From assembly GCA_003153555.1 (NCBI GenBank), contig PLZS01000200.1, forward strand, positions 395 to 52,829: a DNA stretch of 52,435 bases, written 5' to 3'. The translations under genes and the position numbers were made by a program. Source of the stretch: Candidatus Melainabacteria bacterium (GTDB taxonomy: Bacteria; Cyanobacteriota; Vampirovibrionia; Obscuribacterales; Obscuribacteraceae). Below are positions 32,441-41,062 of this stretch, piece by piece; the stretch's first letter is position 1, and the number at the start of each line of letters is the position of its first letter. The notes beneath the pieces were generated by a model. It made no database searches. It was not told the origin of the DNA and saw nothing but the letters and a program-made list of their open reading frames with translations.

Positions 32441-33777
32441 TTCACGTATCCTTCTTGGGCTGCTTTGTTGGCCATTGGGGCCAGCAGTGGAGGCTGAAAG
32501 AACGTTCCGACCATGTTTGTTGTGAACACAACTACGCCTACTAATTCCAATGTCGCCGAAATTGGCAACAGCGACCACGCCCATGAAGCGTAATGCTGAT
32601 ACGCGAGTGCCTCGGACGATACTCGCACCAGACAGCCGATATTAGTCAACAGAAGAGCCAGAAACATTAGGCGCTCGCTAAAGAGTTTTTTCCTGCCCAA
32701 GAATGCTGGTAGCATCCGTGGTGCCACCGAAAATACCATCGTCATAAGAAAACCAACCGTGATAGCATGTCGGCCAGCCCCGGCAACACCGGCCGCAGTT
32801 GGCTCAATGGCCGCCCAGACAGCAAATAGACTGGCAACTAGCAACCACGCATACGCGATACGGATAAACAGGGGAAAGGTCTTATGCACGCCTTGAATTT
32901 TCGCCGGCTTCTCTGTGCGTTCGAACATTCGCAGTGCACACACCATACAGATCGCGCCGACTAAAAGAAGACTTGAACTCGCCAGCAACGGTTTTGCGAG
33001 AGCGGCAATAATTCCCAGAACGTTGATAGCAAGCGCCGCAAGAATCAACTTCGATTTTAATGGCTTCAACCCTAAGAACACAGGCATCCAGCGGGCCGTA
33101 AAGCCCCATGCGATCAGCACGGGGAAAGCCCAGATCGACAAGATGAGAAAGCGACCGTCAAACTCAGGAGGAAACGCCGGCGAAACACTGGCAACAGCAA
33201 GCCTGAAACTCTCGAATGCGTTGACGAGCATGGTGATAACTAATCCGACAGTTCCTGAAACCACCAATAGAGCCCACGGCTCTAGGCCATTCTTTAGCTT
33301 GTTCTGCATGCGGTGTCCCTGAATTGACTGCGCAAGAAAGAGCACCACAGCAAGAACTTCAAACACTGCTGACAGAGGAAGCAATATTTTCCACTGCCAA
33401 AGATAAACGTCAGTGAGCCAGCGTAGCGTGACCCCGGCTGTCCAGAGAATCCAGGTGAGCCAGCCCTCCCAGAAGGACCAGGCTGATACCCGGCGTAGGT
33501 TTGGTATAGAGTAAAAGCCAATGCCCAATATAAAGCTGCCGATCCAGCCAAAGAGCTGTGCATGTCCGTGCGCCTGAATCCAGGCTGCCGGCACGGAAGT
33601 AGCTGACTGAGCATTGCTGATGGCAAACAGGTTCCAAACCCCAAGGAAAGTTCCAGGAAGCACCATGAACAAAAGTCCAGTAATCAGGTACGCCATGAGA
33701 AGCCTGATTAGCTGCTGCTCTCGCGCTATGTTTATAACTGTGGATGGCTTGGTCTGTTCTGTTTCCATGTCTGTCAA
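32437..33777 (-). CDS. nnrS: NnrS-like heme/copper membrane protein
   Basis: 446 residues with about a dozen hydrophobic segments. HGHAQLFGWIGSFILGIGFY near the N-terminus and GRHAITVGFLMTMVFSVAPRML further on are NnrS landmarks with conserved His. NnrS proteins relieve NO stress and are usually controlled with NO reductase. It stands at the head of the island with hemerythrin, Rrf2, RIC and qNOR on the same strand. The last residues QEGYVK resemble the C-terminus of the AlkA-like protein, probably because of the DUF488 duplication. Confidence 0.88.
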   Translation of the reverse strand: MTDMETEQTKPSTVINIAREQQLIRLLMAYLITGLLFMVLPGTFLGVWNLFAISNAQSATSVPAAWIQAHGHAQLFGWIGSFILGIGFYSIPNLRRVSAWSFWEGWLTWILWTAGVTLRWLTDVYLWQWKILLPLSAVFEVLAVVLFLAQSIQGHRMQNKLKNGLEPWALLVVSGTVGLVITMLVNAFESFRLAVASVSPAFPPEFDGRFLILSIWAFPVLIAWGFTARWMPVFLGLKPLKSKLILAALAINVLGIIAALAKPLLASSSLLLVGAICMVCALRMFERTEKPAKIQGVHKTFPLFIRIAYAWLLVASLFAVWAAIEPTAAGVAGAGRHAITVGFLMTMVFSVAPRMLPAFLGRKKLFSERLMFLALLLTNIGCLVRVSSEALAYQHYASWAWSLLPISATLELVGVVVFTTNMVGTFFQPPLLAPMANKAAQEGYVK

Positions 33778-33787
33778 GTTCCGGGAT

Positions 33788-33928
33788 CTAATGTTTTGAC
33801 TCCAGGTATTGTTTCAGCGCCACCGCTTTATTGTGTTCCGTGTCCTTGGCACCGTAAATCAACGTCACGCGATGGCGCTTAGCTTTCTTCAAAAGCGGTT
33901 CCCAGCATGATTTGTTAGCGTCGCTTGG
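33788..33928 (-). pseudogene. truncated YeaO/DUF488-type remnant
   Basis: 47 codons in frame, with a stop just upstream and no start. WEPLLKKAKRHRVTLIYGAK, then DTEHNKAVALKQYLESKH, match the last third of the intact protein at 21309-21671. The N-terminal two thirds are gone, cut at the junction with the DUF1858 gene. Confidence 0.85.
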
Positions 33929-33939
33929 TCAGCAGCATT

Positions 33940-34167
33940 TCAAGACGCCTCCACGACTGGTCGTGCATCAAAGAATTTTTGCAGATCGAGAATCAGTCCG
34001 TCGATATCGTCTATGTGGCACATACTGTCGCAAAGCTCCAGTTCACATTCGTGAATACTCTCATCACACTCCAATGGCACATCAACGCCGTGTTTGGCGA
34101 ACACCTCAACTGCATCTGGGCTTGCTGCCAGAATTTCTTTAACCGTTGTATTTCGAGTAATATTCAT
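33940..34167 (-). CDS. DUF1858 domain protein, copy 3
   Basis: 75 residues from the ATG at 34167 with GGAGG seven bases upstream. NTTVKEILAASPDAVEVF, KHGVDVPLECDESIHE and CDSMCHIDDIDGLILDLQKF parallel the copy at 19705. Three Cys are conserved. It lies between the YeaO remnant and the TPR gene. Confidence 0.88.
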   Translation of the reverse strand: MNITRNTTVKEILAASPDAVEVFAKHGVDVPLECDESIHECELELCDSMCHIDDIDGLILDLQKFFDARPVVEAS

Positions 34168-34214
34168 TTGCTGTCCTCCGCATTCTGTTAACGTGCTTGC
34201 ATCCATCCTTGGTG

Positions 34215-35033
34215 CTATGCACGCAAGAGCGTTGCCAAAAAAATGTCCTCAGGATACGGAGATTGGATTCCGCGTTGCCTGTATTTTTCAGCTTGCGCCA
34301 ACGACTCAGCTGCGTCGATGGTGTCTCCCGATTCTCGGCAAATCTTGGCATATGTCTGCAAGCAATCAGCGACTCGCGAGTAATTATGACGTTGTTTGAA
34401 ATCAGCGATGGCACTTTGAAGTAGTTGGCGGGCTTCCGCTATGTCCTTCGATTGTATGTCTGCCAATGCCAGCTGATAGTGAAATTCTGCAATTGGTCCA
34501 AGGGGTGTATCAACGTGTTTCATCGCCTTCTGCAATTCAGCTTTGGCTTCTGTTGGCTTACCGAGAGCCAAGTAGAGCTTCACAAGTTTGTAAATGCTTC
34601 CAAGTGTCGATCGGTTTTCCATAGTGGCTGTTCTGGCGTAAATTTCTTTCGCACGCTTCAAGATTGGTTCTGCTTCCGCGTACTTTCCTTCCTTGATCAG
34701 ACAATCGGCTTGATGCTCCAACACTGGCGCCAGCAGTCCATGTTCGGGATAGTAGGCTGATTCTAAAATTTGGCAGGCTTCAGATAAGGTTGTTTCGGCC
34801 TGGGAAACTTTATTTTGCCGCATGTATGTTTCGGCAAGCCTGTCCAGGACCAGAGCATAGCCCGTGTCCATGGTTCCTGCTGCTGCCTTTCTGTTTTCCA
34901 ATCCCAACAACAACAGTTGACTGGCTTGGTTCCAATCGCCTTTATCGGCGGCCTTGTCGGCACGGCTTTCTAGGGCTTGTGCTTCATACATCGAGAAAGG
35001 CACAGGTGATTGCGCAATCATAGTCGTATTCAT
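34215..35033 (-). CDS. tetratricopeptide-repeat protein
   Basis: 272 residues made of TPR-type helix pairs: AADKGDWNQASQLLLLGLEN, LAETYMRQNKVSQAETTLSE, ADCLIKEGKYAEAEPILKRA, LVKLYLALGKPTEAKAELQK, LADIQSKDIAEARQLLQSAI. It has no signal peptide, so it is a cytoplasmic scaffold of some kind. The ATG overlaps the hemerythrin stop (ATGA) with AGGAGG four bases before, so the two are translationally coupled. The partner is unknown; TPR proteins of this kind are common in the suggested host group. Confidence 0.85.
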   Translation of the reverse strand: MNTTMIAQSPVPFSMYEAQALESRADKAADKGDWNQASQLLLLGLENRKAAAGTMDTGYALVLDRLAETYMRQNKVSQAETTLSEACQILESAYYPEHGLLAPVLEHQADCLIKEGKYAEAEPILKRAKEIYARTATMENRSTLGSIYKLVKLYLALGKPTEAKAELQKAMKHVDTPLGPIAEFHYQLALADIQSKDIAEARQLLQSAIADFKQRHNYSRVADCLQTYAKICRESGDTIDAAESLAQAEKYRQRGIQSPYPEDIFLATLLRA

Positions 35034-35587
35034 GATGCCTCCTTACTCGCTGTCGCACAACCGCAGGTTTCTGCGAGCCCGGATTGCTTGTTGAGCGCTA
35101 TTGACGCATGAAGCTCTTGCGTGGGACGCGATCGTAATGCTTCAATTGACGCCGTGGCTTCAGACAATTGTTGCATTTGCTCAGCGTCGAGCGATTGTTC
35201 TATCGTCGGGAAGAGCGAATGTTCTTCCCACCGGACATATTCATCTAAGGCGTCAGCGATTCTAGACAACAAGCCAAGCCCAGGATCTTGAGCTGGATCG
35301 AGTTGGTCTAACGCTTTCGTCAAGCTGCGCACGTTATTATGTCGTTGCTGAAACTCTTCCCTGAGAGCGTTGTCGTGAATAACCGGTGACAAAACTCTTT
35401 GTTCGTCTTCAAGATATGAGCCGATCAGGTTTTCGAAGACGACGCGGATCTGTTCCGACAGTCGCAGCCGATCGTTTTCAGAAGCACGCACCGCTTTATG
35501 CAATCGTTGCGCACAAACAAGACCTATGCCGTGATCTCTGGATAACGGCTGGAGACTAAGATGTCTCTTAAGTAATGACTTTTCCAT
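35030..35587 (-). CDS. hemerythrin-like protein, copy 2
   Basis: 185 residues. LQPLSRDHGIGLVCAQRLHK, YLEDEQRVLSPVI, FQQRHNNVRSLT and YVRWEEHSLFPTIE carry the di-iron ligands, aligned throughout with the copy at 21781. The C-terminus adds ETCGCATASKEAS, a CGC pair absent from copy 1. GGAGG precedes the ATG. It follows the Rrf2 gene and leads the TPR gene. Confidence 0.87.
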   Translation of the reverse strand: MEKSLLKRHLSLQPLSRDHGIGLVCAQRLHKAVRASENDRLRLSEQIRVVFENLIGSYLEDEQRVLSPVIHDNALREEFQQRHNNVRSLTKALDQLDPAQDPGLGLLSRIADALDEYVRWEEHSLFPTIEQSLDAEQMQQLSEATASIEALRSRPTQELHASIALNKQSGLAETCGCATASKEAS

Positions 35588-35644
35588 GATTTATCCTCCT
35601 CTACCACAAATGTATTTCAATCAAGTCGCTGTAATAACTGTGAA

Positions 35645-36103
35645 CTATTCGCACGCACAAGCGGTGGGTCCTTGCTGAGGCGGGAACTCGTACAACGGTG
35701 TAGAAGCTGTTGGACGGGCGAGTATTTCTGCGATCGTTGTATCAGCAAAGGTTTTCTCTATGATTGCCGTCGCATCATCCAGCTTCTTATGAAGCGCACA
35801 AAGGGTAGTACCATGAGCCTTGAGCCCCAGCGGACAAGTTCTGATGCGCTGAATTGGATCGACAGCATTGAGCACTTCTAAAATGTTTATCTCTTCTGGC
35901 GCCTTAGTCAAAACAAAACCGCCTCCGAGTCCTCTCTGGGATTGCACGAGTTGTGCTCTTACCAGTGATTGCAAGACCTTAGAAAGATATGCAGCCGGTA
36001 CTTTCGTCGTTAAAGAGATTTGTTGCGTTGTGAATGCGTTGCCTGGGTTCATGGCAAGATAAACGATGGCTCGCAAAGCATACTCGGCTGTTTGAGATAT
36101 CAT
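35645..36103 (-). CDS. Rrf2-family regulator, NsrR-like
   Basis: 152 residues. The winged helix is YALRAIVYLAMNPGNAFTTQ to KVPAAYLSKVLQSLVRAQLV, with the wing QRGLGGGFVL. The cluster-binding Cys lie in RTCPLGLKAHGTTLCALHKK, and CACE ends the protein. Rrf2 proteins of this type hold an Fe-S cluster that senses NO (NsrR) or cluster status (IscR). Position between RIC and the hemerythrin makes NO sensing the best guess. The Cys spacing (C-x(10)-C) differs from classical NsrR, so the exact subfamily is open. AGGAG precedes the ATG. Confidence 0.88.
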   Translation of the reverse strand: MISQTAEYALRAIVYLAMNPGNAFTTQQISLTTKVPAAYLSKVLQSLVRAQLVQSQRGLGGGFVLTKAPEEINILEVLNAVDPIQRIRTCPLGLKAHGTTLCALHKKLDDATAIIEKTFADTTIAEILARPTASTPLYEFPPQQGPTACACE

Positions 36104-36135
36104 TTGCTACACTCCTGTGCTGGTCGTGCTTTGCC

Positions 36136-37110
36136 TTACCGGGATATTAGTGCTGGATTGCGCAGCTCAAGAGCACGAGGAAACAAGATGTTGTTTTCTT
36201 TGTGGACGTGCTGGTGCATTTCCGATTCAATCTGCGCTAGTGAAGACAGCAAAACCTTGAAAGAGCTGCAAGCATCATCTGGTGGTGTGTAGTCGTGGGT
36301 TAGGCGGCGCATTGCGCACAACGCCTCTCCGGCTTCGTCATGCTCCTGATTCATCACATCAATTGGATGTTCGATTCCGCCGCCGCAGCCAAATATTTGC
36401 GGAGTACCGGTAGCTTCCATGCTGGCGATGCCAGGGAACAAGACCATTTCCTCTTTCTGCATGTGCAGCTCTAACTGTGCTTTAAAGCGATTGAAAATAT
36501 TCAGCACCTCAACCATTTCAGGATGATTGTCACCATGAACTCGGGCCACCTTCTCTGCAAGCTGCGCAACGCGCGACAACTCTTGCCGCACGGGCTGATG
36601 GTATGTGCTTACGATGTGATCAATCAATTCTTTCAGGCTGGCTGTCGTCCAGTCAGTATCGCCGGACTGCACTCCTTTGCGATCCGCAGCAAGAAGTTTT
36701 TCCAAGACTTCTTCAACCTCTAATCCTTTTTTCCGGCAAGCTTCTTCCAGGGTAGCTTTGCCGCCGCAGCAATAATCGATACCGTATTGCTCTAGGACGC
36801 AGGCGCGCAATGGGCGCTGTGCTACCAGCTGACCCACGGACGTAGTTTTGCTGATAGCTTCCGCAGTGGCAGCCAGGGTATTGTTGGGATTAGTATCCTG
36901 TTGATGAACTGCGCATGTTTGTTCGTAGGTAGGTAGGCTTACACATGAGCATGGTTGGAACATGTCTTTGGCTGAGCCGCACTCTGGGCACGGCCATTCA
37001 TCCGGTAGATCCTCAAATTTCAGCGCTGGAGATATTTGCAGCCTGGGCTCGCCCAGCGCCTCGTCGTAAATGTAATTGCATACCGTGCAGATTGTTTTCG
37101 TCTTCGACAT
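36136..37110 (-). CDS. RIC (ScdA/YtfE) iron-sulfur repair protein with rubredoxin-like N-terminus
   Basis: 324 residues from the ATG at 37110, which follows GGAGGAGG. Domains: rubredoxin-like at about 5-60 (CTVCNYIYDEA, WPCPECGS, CSCVS), then the RIC N-terminal domain at about 90-145 (LRACVLEQYGIDYCCGGKAT), then a hemerythrin-like di-iron domain (LIDHIVSTYHQPVRQEL, LELHMQKEEMVLFPGI, MNQEHDEAGEAL, MHQHVHKENNILFPRAL). RIC proteins repair Fe-S centres harmed by NO and oxidants. The fused rubredoxin-like domain could deliver electrons within one chain; the free version is the protein at 11116-11328. Confidence 0.92.
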   Translation of the reverse strand: MSKTKTICTVCNYIYDEALGEPRLQISPALKFEDLPDEWPCPECGSAKDMFQPCSCVSLPTYEQTCAVHQQDTNPNNTLAATAEAISKTTSVGQLVAQRPLRACVLEQYGIDYCCGGKATLEEACRKKGLEVEEVLEKLLAADRKGVQSGDTDWTTASLKELIDHIVSTYHQPVRQELSRVAQLAEKVARVHGDNHPEMVEVLNIFNRFKAQLELHMQKEEMVLFPGIASMEATGTPQIFGCGGGIEHPIDVMNQEHDEAGEALCAMRRLTHDYTPPDDACSSFKVLLSSLAQIESEMHQHVHKENNILFPRALELRNPALISR

Positions 37111-37240
37111 AACTGCCTCCTCCACCCTTTTAGATATCTGGACCTTTATATCCATAATAGCATAATCGCCGCCAAGACGAGATCATTCTTGAGGATGATT
37201 GTGACGGAGTATTATGTCTTCGGTTCCCCAGTCTGCACAA

Positions 37241-39484
37241 TTAGGGCTGCACCGGCCCAGGAGCAACCGCAGCCTTTCGCAAGTGGAACATACCCCTGAC
37301 CACCAGGAAAACCAAAGGTAAAACGCCTGCCAGTACAAACGTTAGATCTCCGGCAACGCGCAGCCAGGTAAACATTTGGAATAAATGCGAGTGTGTAAAT
37401 TCCGGACTGCGTGCATACCAAAATCCATGCTCGTAGCTTGCGATCATTTGAATGATGCCGGCAGGAAATATGTTCAAGACGATCATGAGCAGCAATCCGA
37501 TGTTCAGACCCCAGAACGATATGGCCGCCAGTCGATTGCTCCAGGCACTCTCTTCCATCAGATACCTGGTGCAAAAAAGGATCGCCGCCACAGCGAGCAT
37601 ACCGTACACTCCCATAAGAGCTGCGTGCCCATGGTTTGACGTTAAGTATGTGGCGTGTTCGTAGTAGCTGACAATTGGAGTATTGATCAAAAATCCGAAA
37701 ACACCAGCTCCGAGAAAGTTCCAAAACCCGACGGCAATAAGGAACATCATCGCCCAGTAGTGTGAGAAGTTCTTGATTGAACCTTCTACTTTGGCTAGAT
37801 GCACAAATTTCCAAGCTTCCATTGTTAGCAATGTCAAGGGCACCACTTCAAGGGCCGAAATCATAGAACCGAGCGCCATGTTAATCGCCGGTTGAGCTGT
37901 CCAGTAATAATGGTGCCCAATGCCGACGATGCCACTACCAAGATAGAGCAAGATGTCCACATAAATCACCGACAAGGCAGATTTTTCAGAAACCATGCCC
38001 AAGCTGCAGAAGAAGTAGGCAACGATGATAGTTGTGTAAAGCTCGAATATGCCCTCAACCCATAAGTGAACGACCCACCAGCGCCAGAAATCAGCGACCG
38101 TAAAGTTTGTGCCTGGGTTATACATCATGCCGAAGCTAAAGAACAACGGAATGGCAAGAACGCCATAAAGCAGCATGTACGGCAGACTTCCGTGATCTTT
38201 TCCTTTGAGCAGCGGAGCGATGCTACGAAAGACGATGAAAGCCCAGAGCACCATTCCTACCGTCAGCAGTGCCTGCCAAAAACGTCCTAACTCAAGATAC
38301 TCCCAGCCTTGATGTCCAAACCAAAACCAAAGATTACCGAGCATGTTTTTGATGCCGAGCCATTCGCCGCCTATGCTGCCTACAGCGACAATCAAAATAG
38401 CGACAAATAAAATCTTGACTAACCAGTGCTGGCCCTTCGGCTCGTGTTTAGACAACATCGGTGCCAGAAACATACCGGCCGCTAACCAGGCCGTCGCGAT
38501 CCAAAATATCGAAAGCTGCAAATGCCAACTGCGCGTGATGCTGTAAGGGAAGATACTGCGAATGTCAAACCCGTAAAAGCCCTGTTCAACGATGTAGTGC
38601 GCCGTCACAACACCAAATGCAGTCTGAAAAAGAAACAGCAATGCAACTACTGCGAAGTACGGATAAAGCGATGTCTGAGACCGATATGGCTGGTAGGATT
38701 TGACGTTGTCCTTCATGCCGCCACCGTCCGGTGCCCAGCCAAGCCCTGGAAATGCGCTCATGAGAAATTGCGTAAGACCAATGCCGCCAACGAGCATAAT
38801 CAGGCTCATTGCGCTCCAAAAGAAGATTTGCCAATTGGGAGCATTGCCTACAACATCGTCTGGTGGCCAATTGTTTGTGTAGGTGTAGTCTTTGCCTGGT
38901 CGATTCGTCGAACAAACCCAGGCTCCCCAGGCAAAAAAGCGGCTTAGTTGCAAACGTTCGGTTGGATCGTTGATGTAATTTACAGGCAATGGCAACTTGC
39001 GCCCAACACTGAATTCGGTGTCATAATATGGCGCCAACTGTCGATAGGCTTCGGCTTGATTGTCAGTCCACGTCAGTGTTTTACTCTGGGCATCATATCT
39101 ATTTTCTTTTAGCTCTTTGTGGAGACTGCCGGCAACGTCGCCTTGTTCTCCGACCTGTAATGCGGCATACGGTTTATTGAACCGTCGTTGGGACATCTGA
39201 TCGAGCGATATAATTCCCTCGCGATGTAAATAATCAGCAGAAAAATCCGGACCGTTATACGCGCCATGTCCAAAAAACGAACCGACATCCATCAAGCCGT
39301 ACTTCTGGAATACGCCCTGACCGGCCATTATGTCTGCGCCGCTAAAAAGACGCTTCCCACTAGAGTCAACTATTTGCTCCGGGACAGGCGGTGCTTGATT
39401 GGTTGTCTCGTGCCCCATGAAGATAAGGGTTGAAAAACCAGCAATCAGGACGAACAACACACTTAGCTTCCATCTCCAGGACAC
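37241..39484 (-). CDS. norZ: quinol-dependent nitric oxide reductase
   Basis: 747 residues, normal for single-subunit qNOR. The N-terminal periplasmic part contains the quinol-oxidase-like landmark DYTYTNNWPPDD; the membrane part has the heme and FeB His in HLWVEGIFELYTT, GIGHHYYWT and TSNHGHAALMGVYGM. It reduces 2 NO to N2O with electrons from quinol. The start is a GTG with GGGGG upstream. It is first in the minus-strand island (qNOR, RIC, Rrf2, hemerythrin, TPR, DUF1858, NnrS, DUF488). Without nitrite reductase in the window, its task is detoxification rather than full denitrification. Confidence 0.96.
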   Translation of the reverse strand: MSWRWKLSVLFVLIAGFSTLIFMGHETTNQAPPVPEQIVDSSGKRLFSGADIMAGQGVFQKYGLMDVGSFFGHGAYNGPDFSADYLHREGIISLDQMSQRRFNKPYAALQVGEQGDVAGSLHKELKENRYDAQSKTLTWTDNQAEAYRQLAPYYDTEFSVGRKLPLPVNYINDPTERLQLSRFFAWGAWVCSTNRPGKDYTYTNNWPPDDVVGNAPNWQIFFWSAMSLIMLVGGIGLTQFLMSAFPGLGWAPDGGGMKDNVKSYQPYRSQTSLYPYFAVVALLFLFQTAFGVVTAHYIVEQGFYGFDIRSIFPYSITRSWHLQLSIFWIATAWLAAGMFLAPMLSKHEPKGQHWLVKILFVAILIVAVGSIGGEWLGIKNMLGNLWFWFGHQGWEYLELGRFWQALLTVGMVLWAFIVFRSIAPLLKGKDHGSLPYMLLYGVLAIPLFFSFGMMYNPGTNFTVADFWRWWVVHLWVEGIFELYTTIIVAYFFCSLGMVSEKSALSVIYVDILLYLGSGIVGIGHHYYWTAQPAINMALGSMISALEVVPLTLLTMEAWKFVHLAKVEGSIKNFSHYWAMMFLIAVGFWNFLGAGVFGFLINTPIVSYYEHATYLTSNHGHAALMGVYGMLAVAAILFCTRYLMEESAWSNRLAAISFWGLNIGLLLMIVLNIFPAGIIQMIASYEHGFWYARSPEFTHSHLFQMFTWLRVAGDLTFVLAGVLPLVFLVVRGMFHLRKAAVAPGPVQP

Positions 39485-39662
39485 GACACGACCCCCATTG
39501 CAACCAAGCCACGCCTAAGCGCCTTAATAGAATACAAGAAATACGCTCTGCCTTTTGGCAACTGCTTCCGCGGGCTACCGCCGCCGAACTGGACGTGGAG
39601 AAGTCAAGTCAAGCGATTGCCTGTTTTGTTTGGAGCTAGAATAGTTAGGAAGGCGGTGGAGT

Positions 39663-40064
39663 ATGGGCAGAATCCTTATTCTCGAAGAAGCTCCAGGACC
39701 AATGCAAGCATTGCGCAAAAGTCTGCAAGGCGCACATGAACTACAGTTCGCTGCAGATCCGTTGAGCGCGATCGCCGTTCTTGAGCACGAAAAAATAGAT
39801 TTGATCATTGCACGAGTGCATCTAGAACAAAGCAATATTTTTGAGTTCATTCGAGCCGTTAAAGAAGACAATCGCTATAAGGAAATCCCGCTGCTCTGCT
39901 TTTGCGGCAAGCGCAGTAAGATCGCCAGGATAATGGACGAGAACCTGGCGCATGCGACAGAGCTTTTCGGCGCTGACAAATACATCAGCCTGGATCATTT
40001 CTGTATGGGAGACAGTTGCGACTTTGACAGTCTGCGACGCGAAATTGAAGTAGTACTTGTTTGA
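39663..40064 (+). CDS. degenerate receiver-domain protein
   Basis: 133 residues with the receiver fold but not its chemistry: RILILEEAPGPMQALRKSL lacks the acidic pair, LIIARVHLEQSN replaces the phospho-Asp by Ala, and IPLLCFCGKRSK stands where the Thr/Ser strand should be. It resembles the second receiver of the protein at 51553. Such pseudo-receivers often bind partners without phosphorylation. It is divergent from qNOR, so both share a promoter region of about 180 bases. Confidence 0.8.
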   Translation: MGRILILEEAPGPMQALRKSLQGAHELQFAADPLSAIAVLEHEKIDLIIARVHLEQSNIFEFIRAVKEDNRYKEIPLLCFCGKRSKIARIMDENLAHATELFGADKYISLDHFCMGDSCDFDSLRREIEVVLV

Positions 40065-40355
40065 AGAAGCGGATGTTGCGGGGCTTTGAACCGGAGAGCG
40101 GGGACGGACAAAAGCTAGAAACGCGTTTGGTAGCATTGGGTCAAGCTCAAGCAGGGTGATCGGCCACGACCATACGGCAATACACTTACTTGCCCAACGG
40201 GGCATCGCCCCATCGGTCGGTATCAGGGCGCAATCCGCCGATATCGGCATCGGTGCCCCCACGGTCCCATAGAGCCTGGCGGCCGTGGTAATGTCTCAGT
40301 CTTGGTCATCTCATCTAAGCTTTTATCATCGCATACGGTGGCTTCGCCTGTTCTT
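40065..40355. other. non-coding stretch with stem-loops
   Basis: About 290 bases between the pseudo-receiver gene and the end of the mobilization operon. Inverted words GGGGC-ATCG-CCCC and CCGATATCGG near 40198-40245 could be terminators for converging transcripts. Confidence 0.45.
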
Positions 40356-40874
40356 TTAGAATCGACCGCGTGCTTCTTTCAAATAGTGCGCAAGTATGCT
40401 GGGCTGAGCAGGAGCCGGCGGCGACACGAATGAATCGAGGTATTGCGCAACAGCGTGATATCTAGCGAGCATGTCATCCAAGGCTCTGCTTGAATGGCTT
40501 TTGCTGGCGGCTCTTTCTTCAAGAGCAATACGTTCGGAAAGGAGCTGAACAAGGTGAATTACATCGGTCTTTTTGAGATCAACATGCAAAGACTGATGAC
40601 TAAATTTCCTGCATAGTTCATTGCATTCGTCTATCGACTTTTGCCATAAGCGGTCTGACCATACCGGATCATCGTCTCGAAATCGTTCGAGCCTAGCTAG
40701 GTCTTTCTTCAAAACCTCAACCAGCACGGCCCTGTATTCTTCAACTAGTTCAACGCGGAAAGGGCGTCCTCCCTTGGCGCCATTGGCTTTGGCAGCCTCT
40801 ACTTTGGCCACGCTGCGCGCAGCTCCTCCGAGCTTGCCCAACATTATTGCTGCTTTGTTCTTTTCGTCAACCAT
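40356..40874 (-). CDS. hypothetical protein at the end of the mobilization block
   Basis: 172 residues. MLGKLGGAARSVAKVEAAKA and NGAKGGRP form a basic Gly/Lys motif seen at the N-terminus of several small plasmid DNA-binding proteins; the rest is charged helix with VLVEVLKKDLARLERF. Function is not known. It is on the same strand as, and about 190 bases after, the J-domain gene. Confidence 0.65.
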   Translation of the reverse strand: MVDEKNKAAIMLGKLGGAARSVAKVEAAKANGAKGGRPFRVELVEEYRAVLVEVLKKDLARLERFRDDDPVWSDRLWQKSIDECNELCRKFSHQSLHVDLKKTDVIHLVQLLSERIALEERAASKSHSSRALDDMLARYHAVAQYLDSFVSPPAPAQPSILAHYLKEARGRF

Positions 40875-41062
40875 AGTCCCAAATGCAAGTACCTATGGGC
40901 ATAATAACCCAAGCGATTAGGTTTGTCAACACATAAAGCTCAGCGGGTCAGCCAGCAATTTCACAGACTCTTTGTCATTGGGGGGCCGGCTCTTGCGCCA
41001 CTTTATTACGTGCAAGTAGATAATGGCAATCAGCACCACGCAAAGTGTCATGCTGTTTGCGT

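Noticed and set aside
37111..37240. NsrR/Rrf2 operator upstream of the RIC gene
   Set aside because: GATATAAAGG and AGATATC form only a loose dyad; not strong enough to call without aligned promoters.
38522..38947. Plus-strand frame of 141 codons inside qNOR
   Set aside because: Antisense shadow of the strongly conserved qNOR coding sequence.
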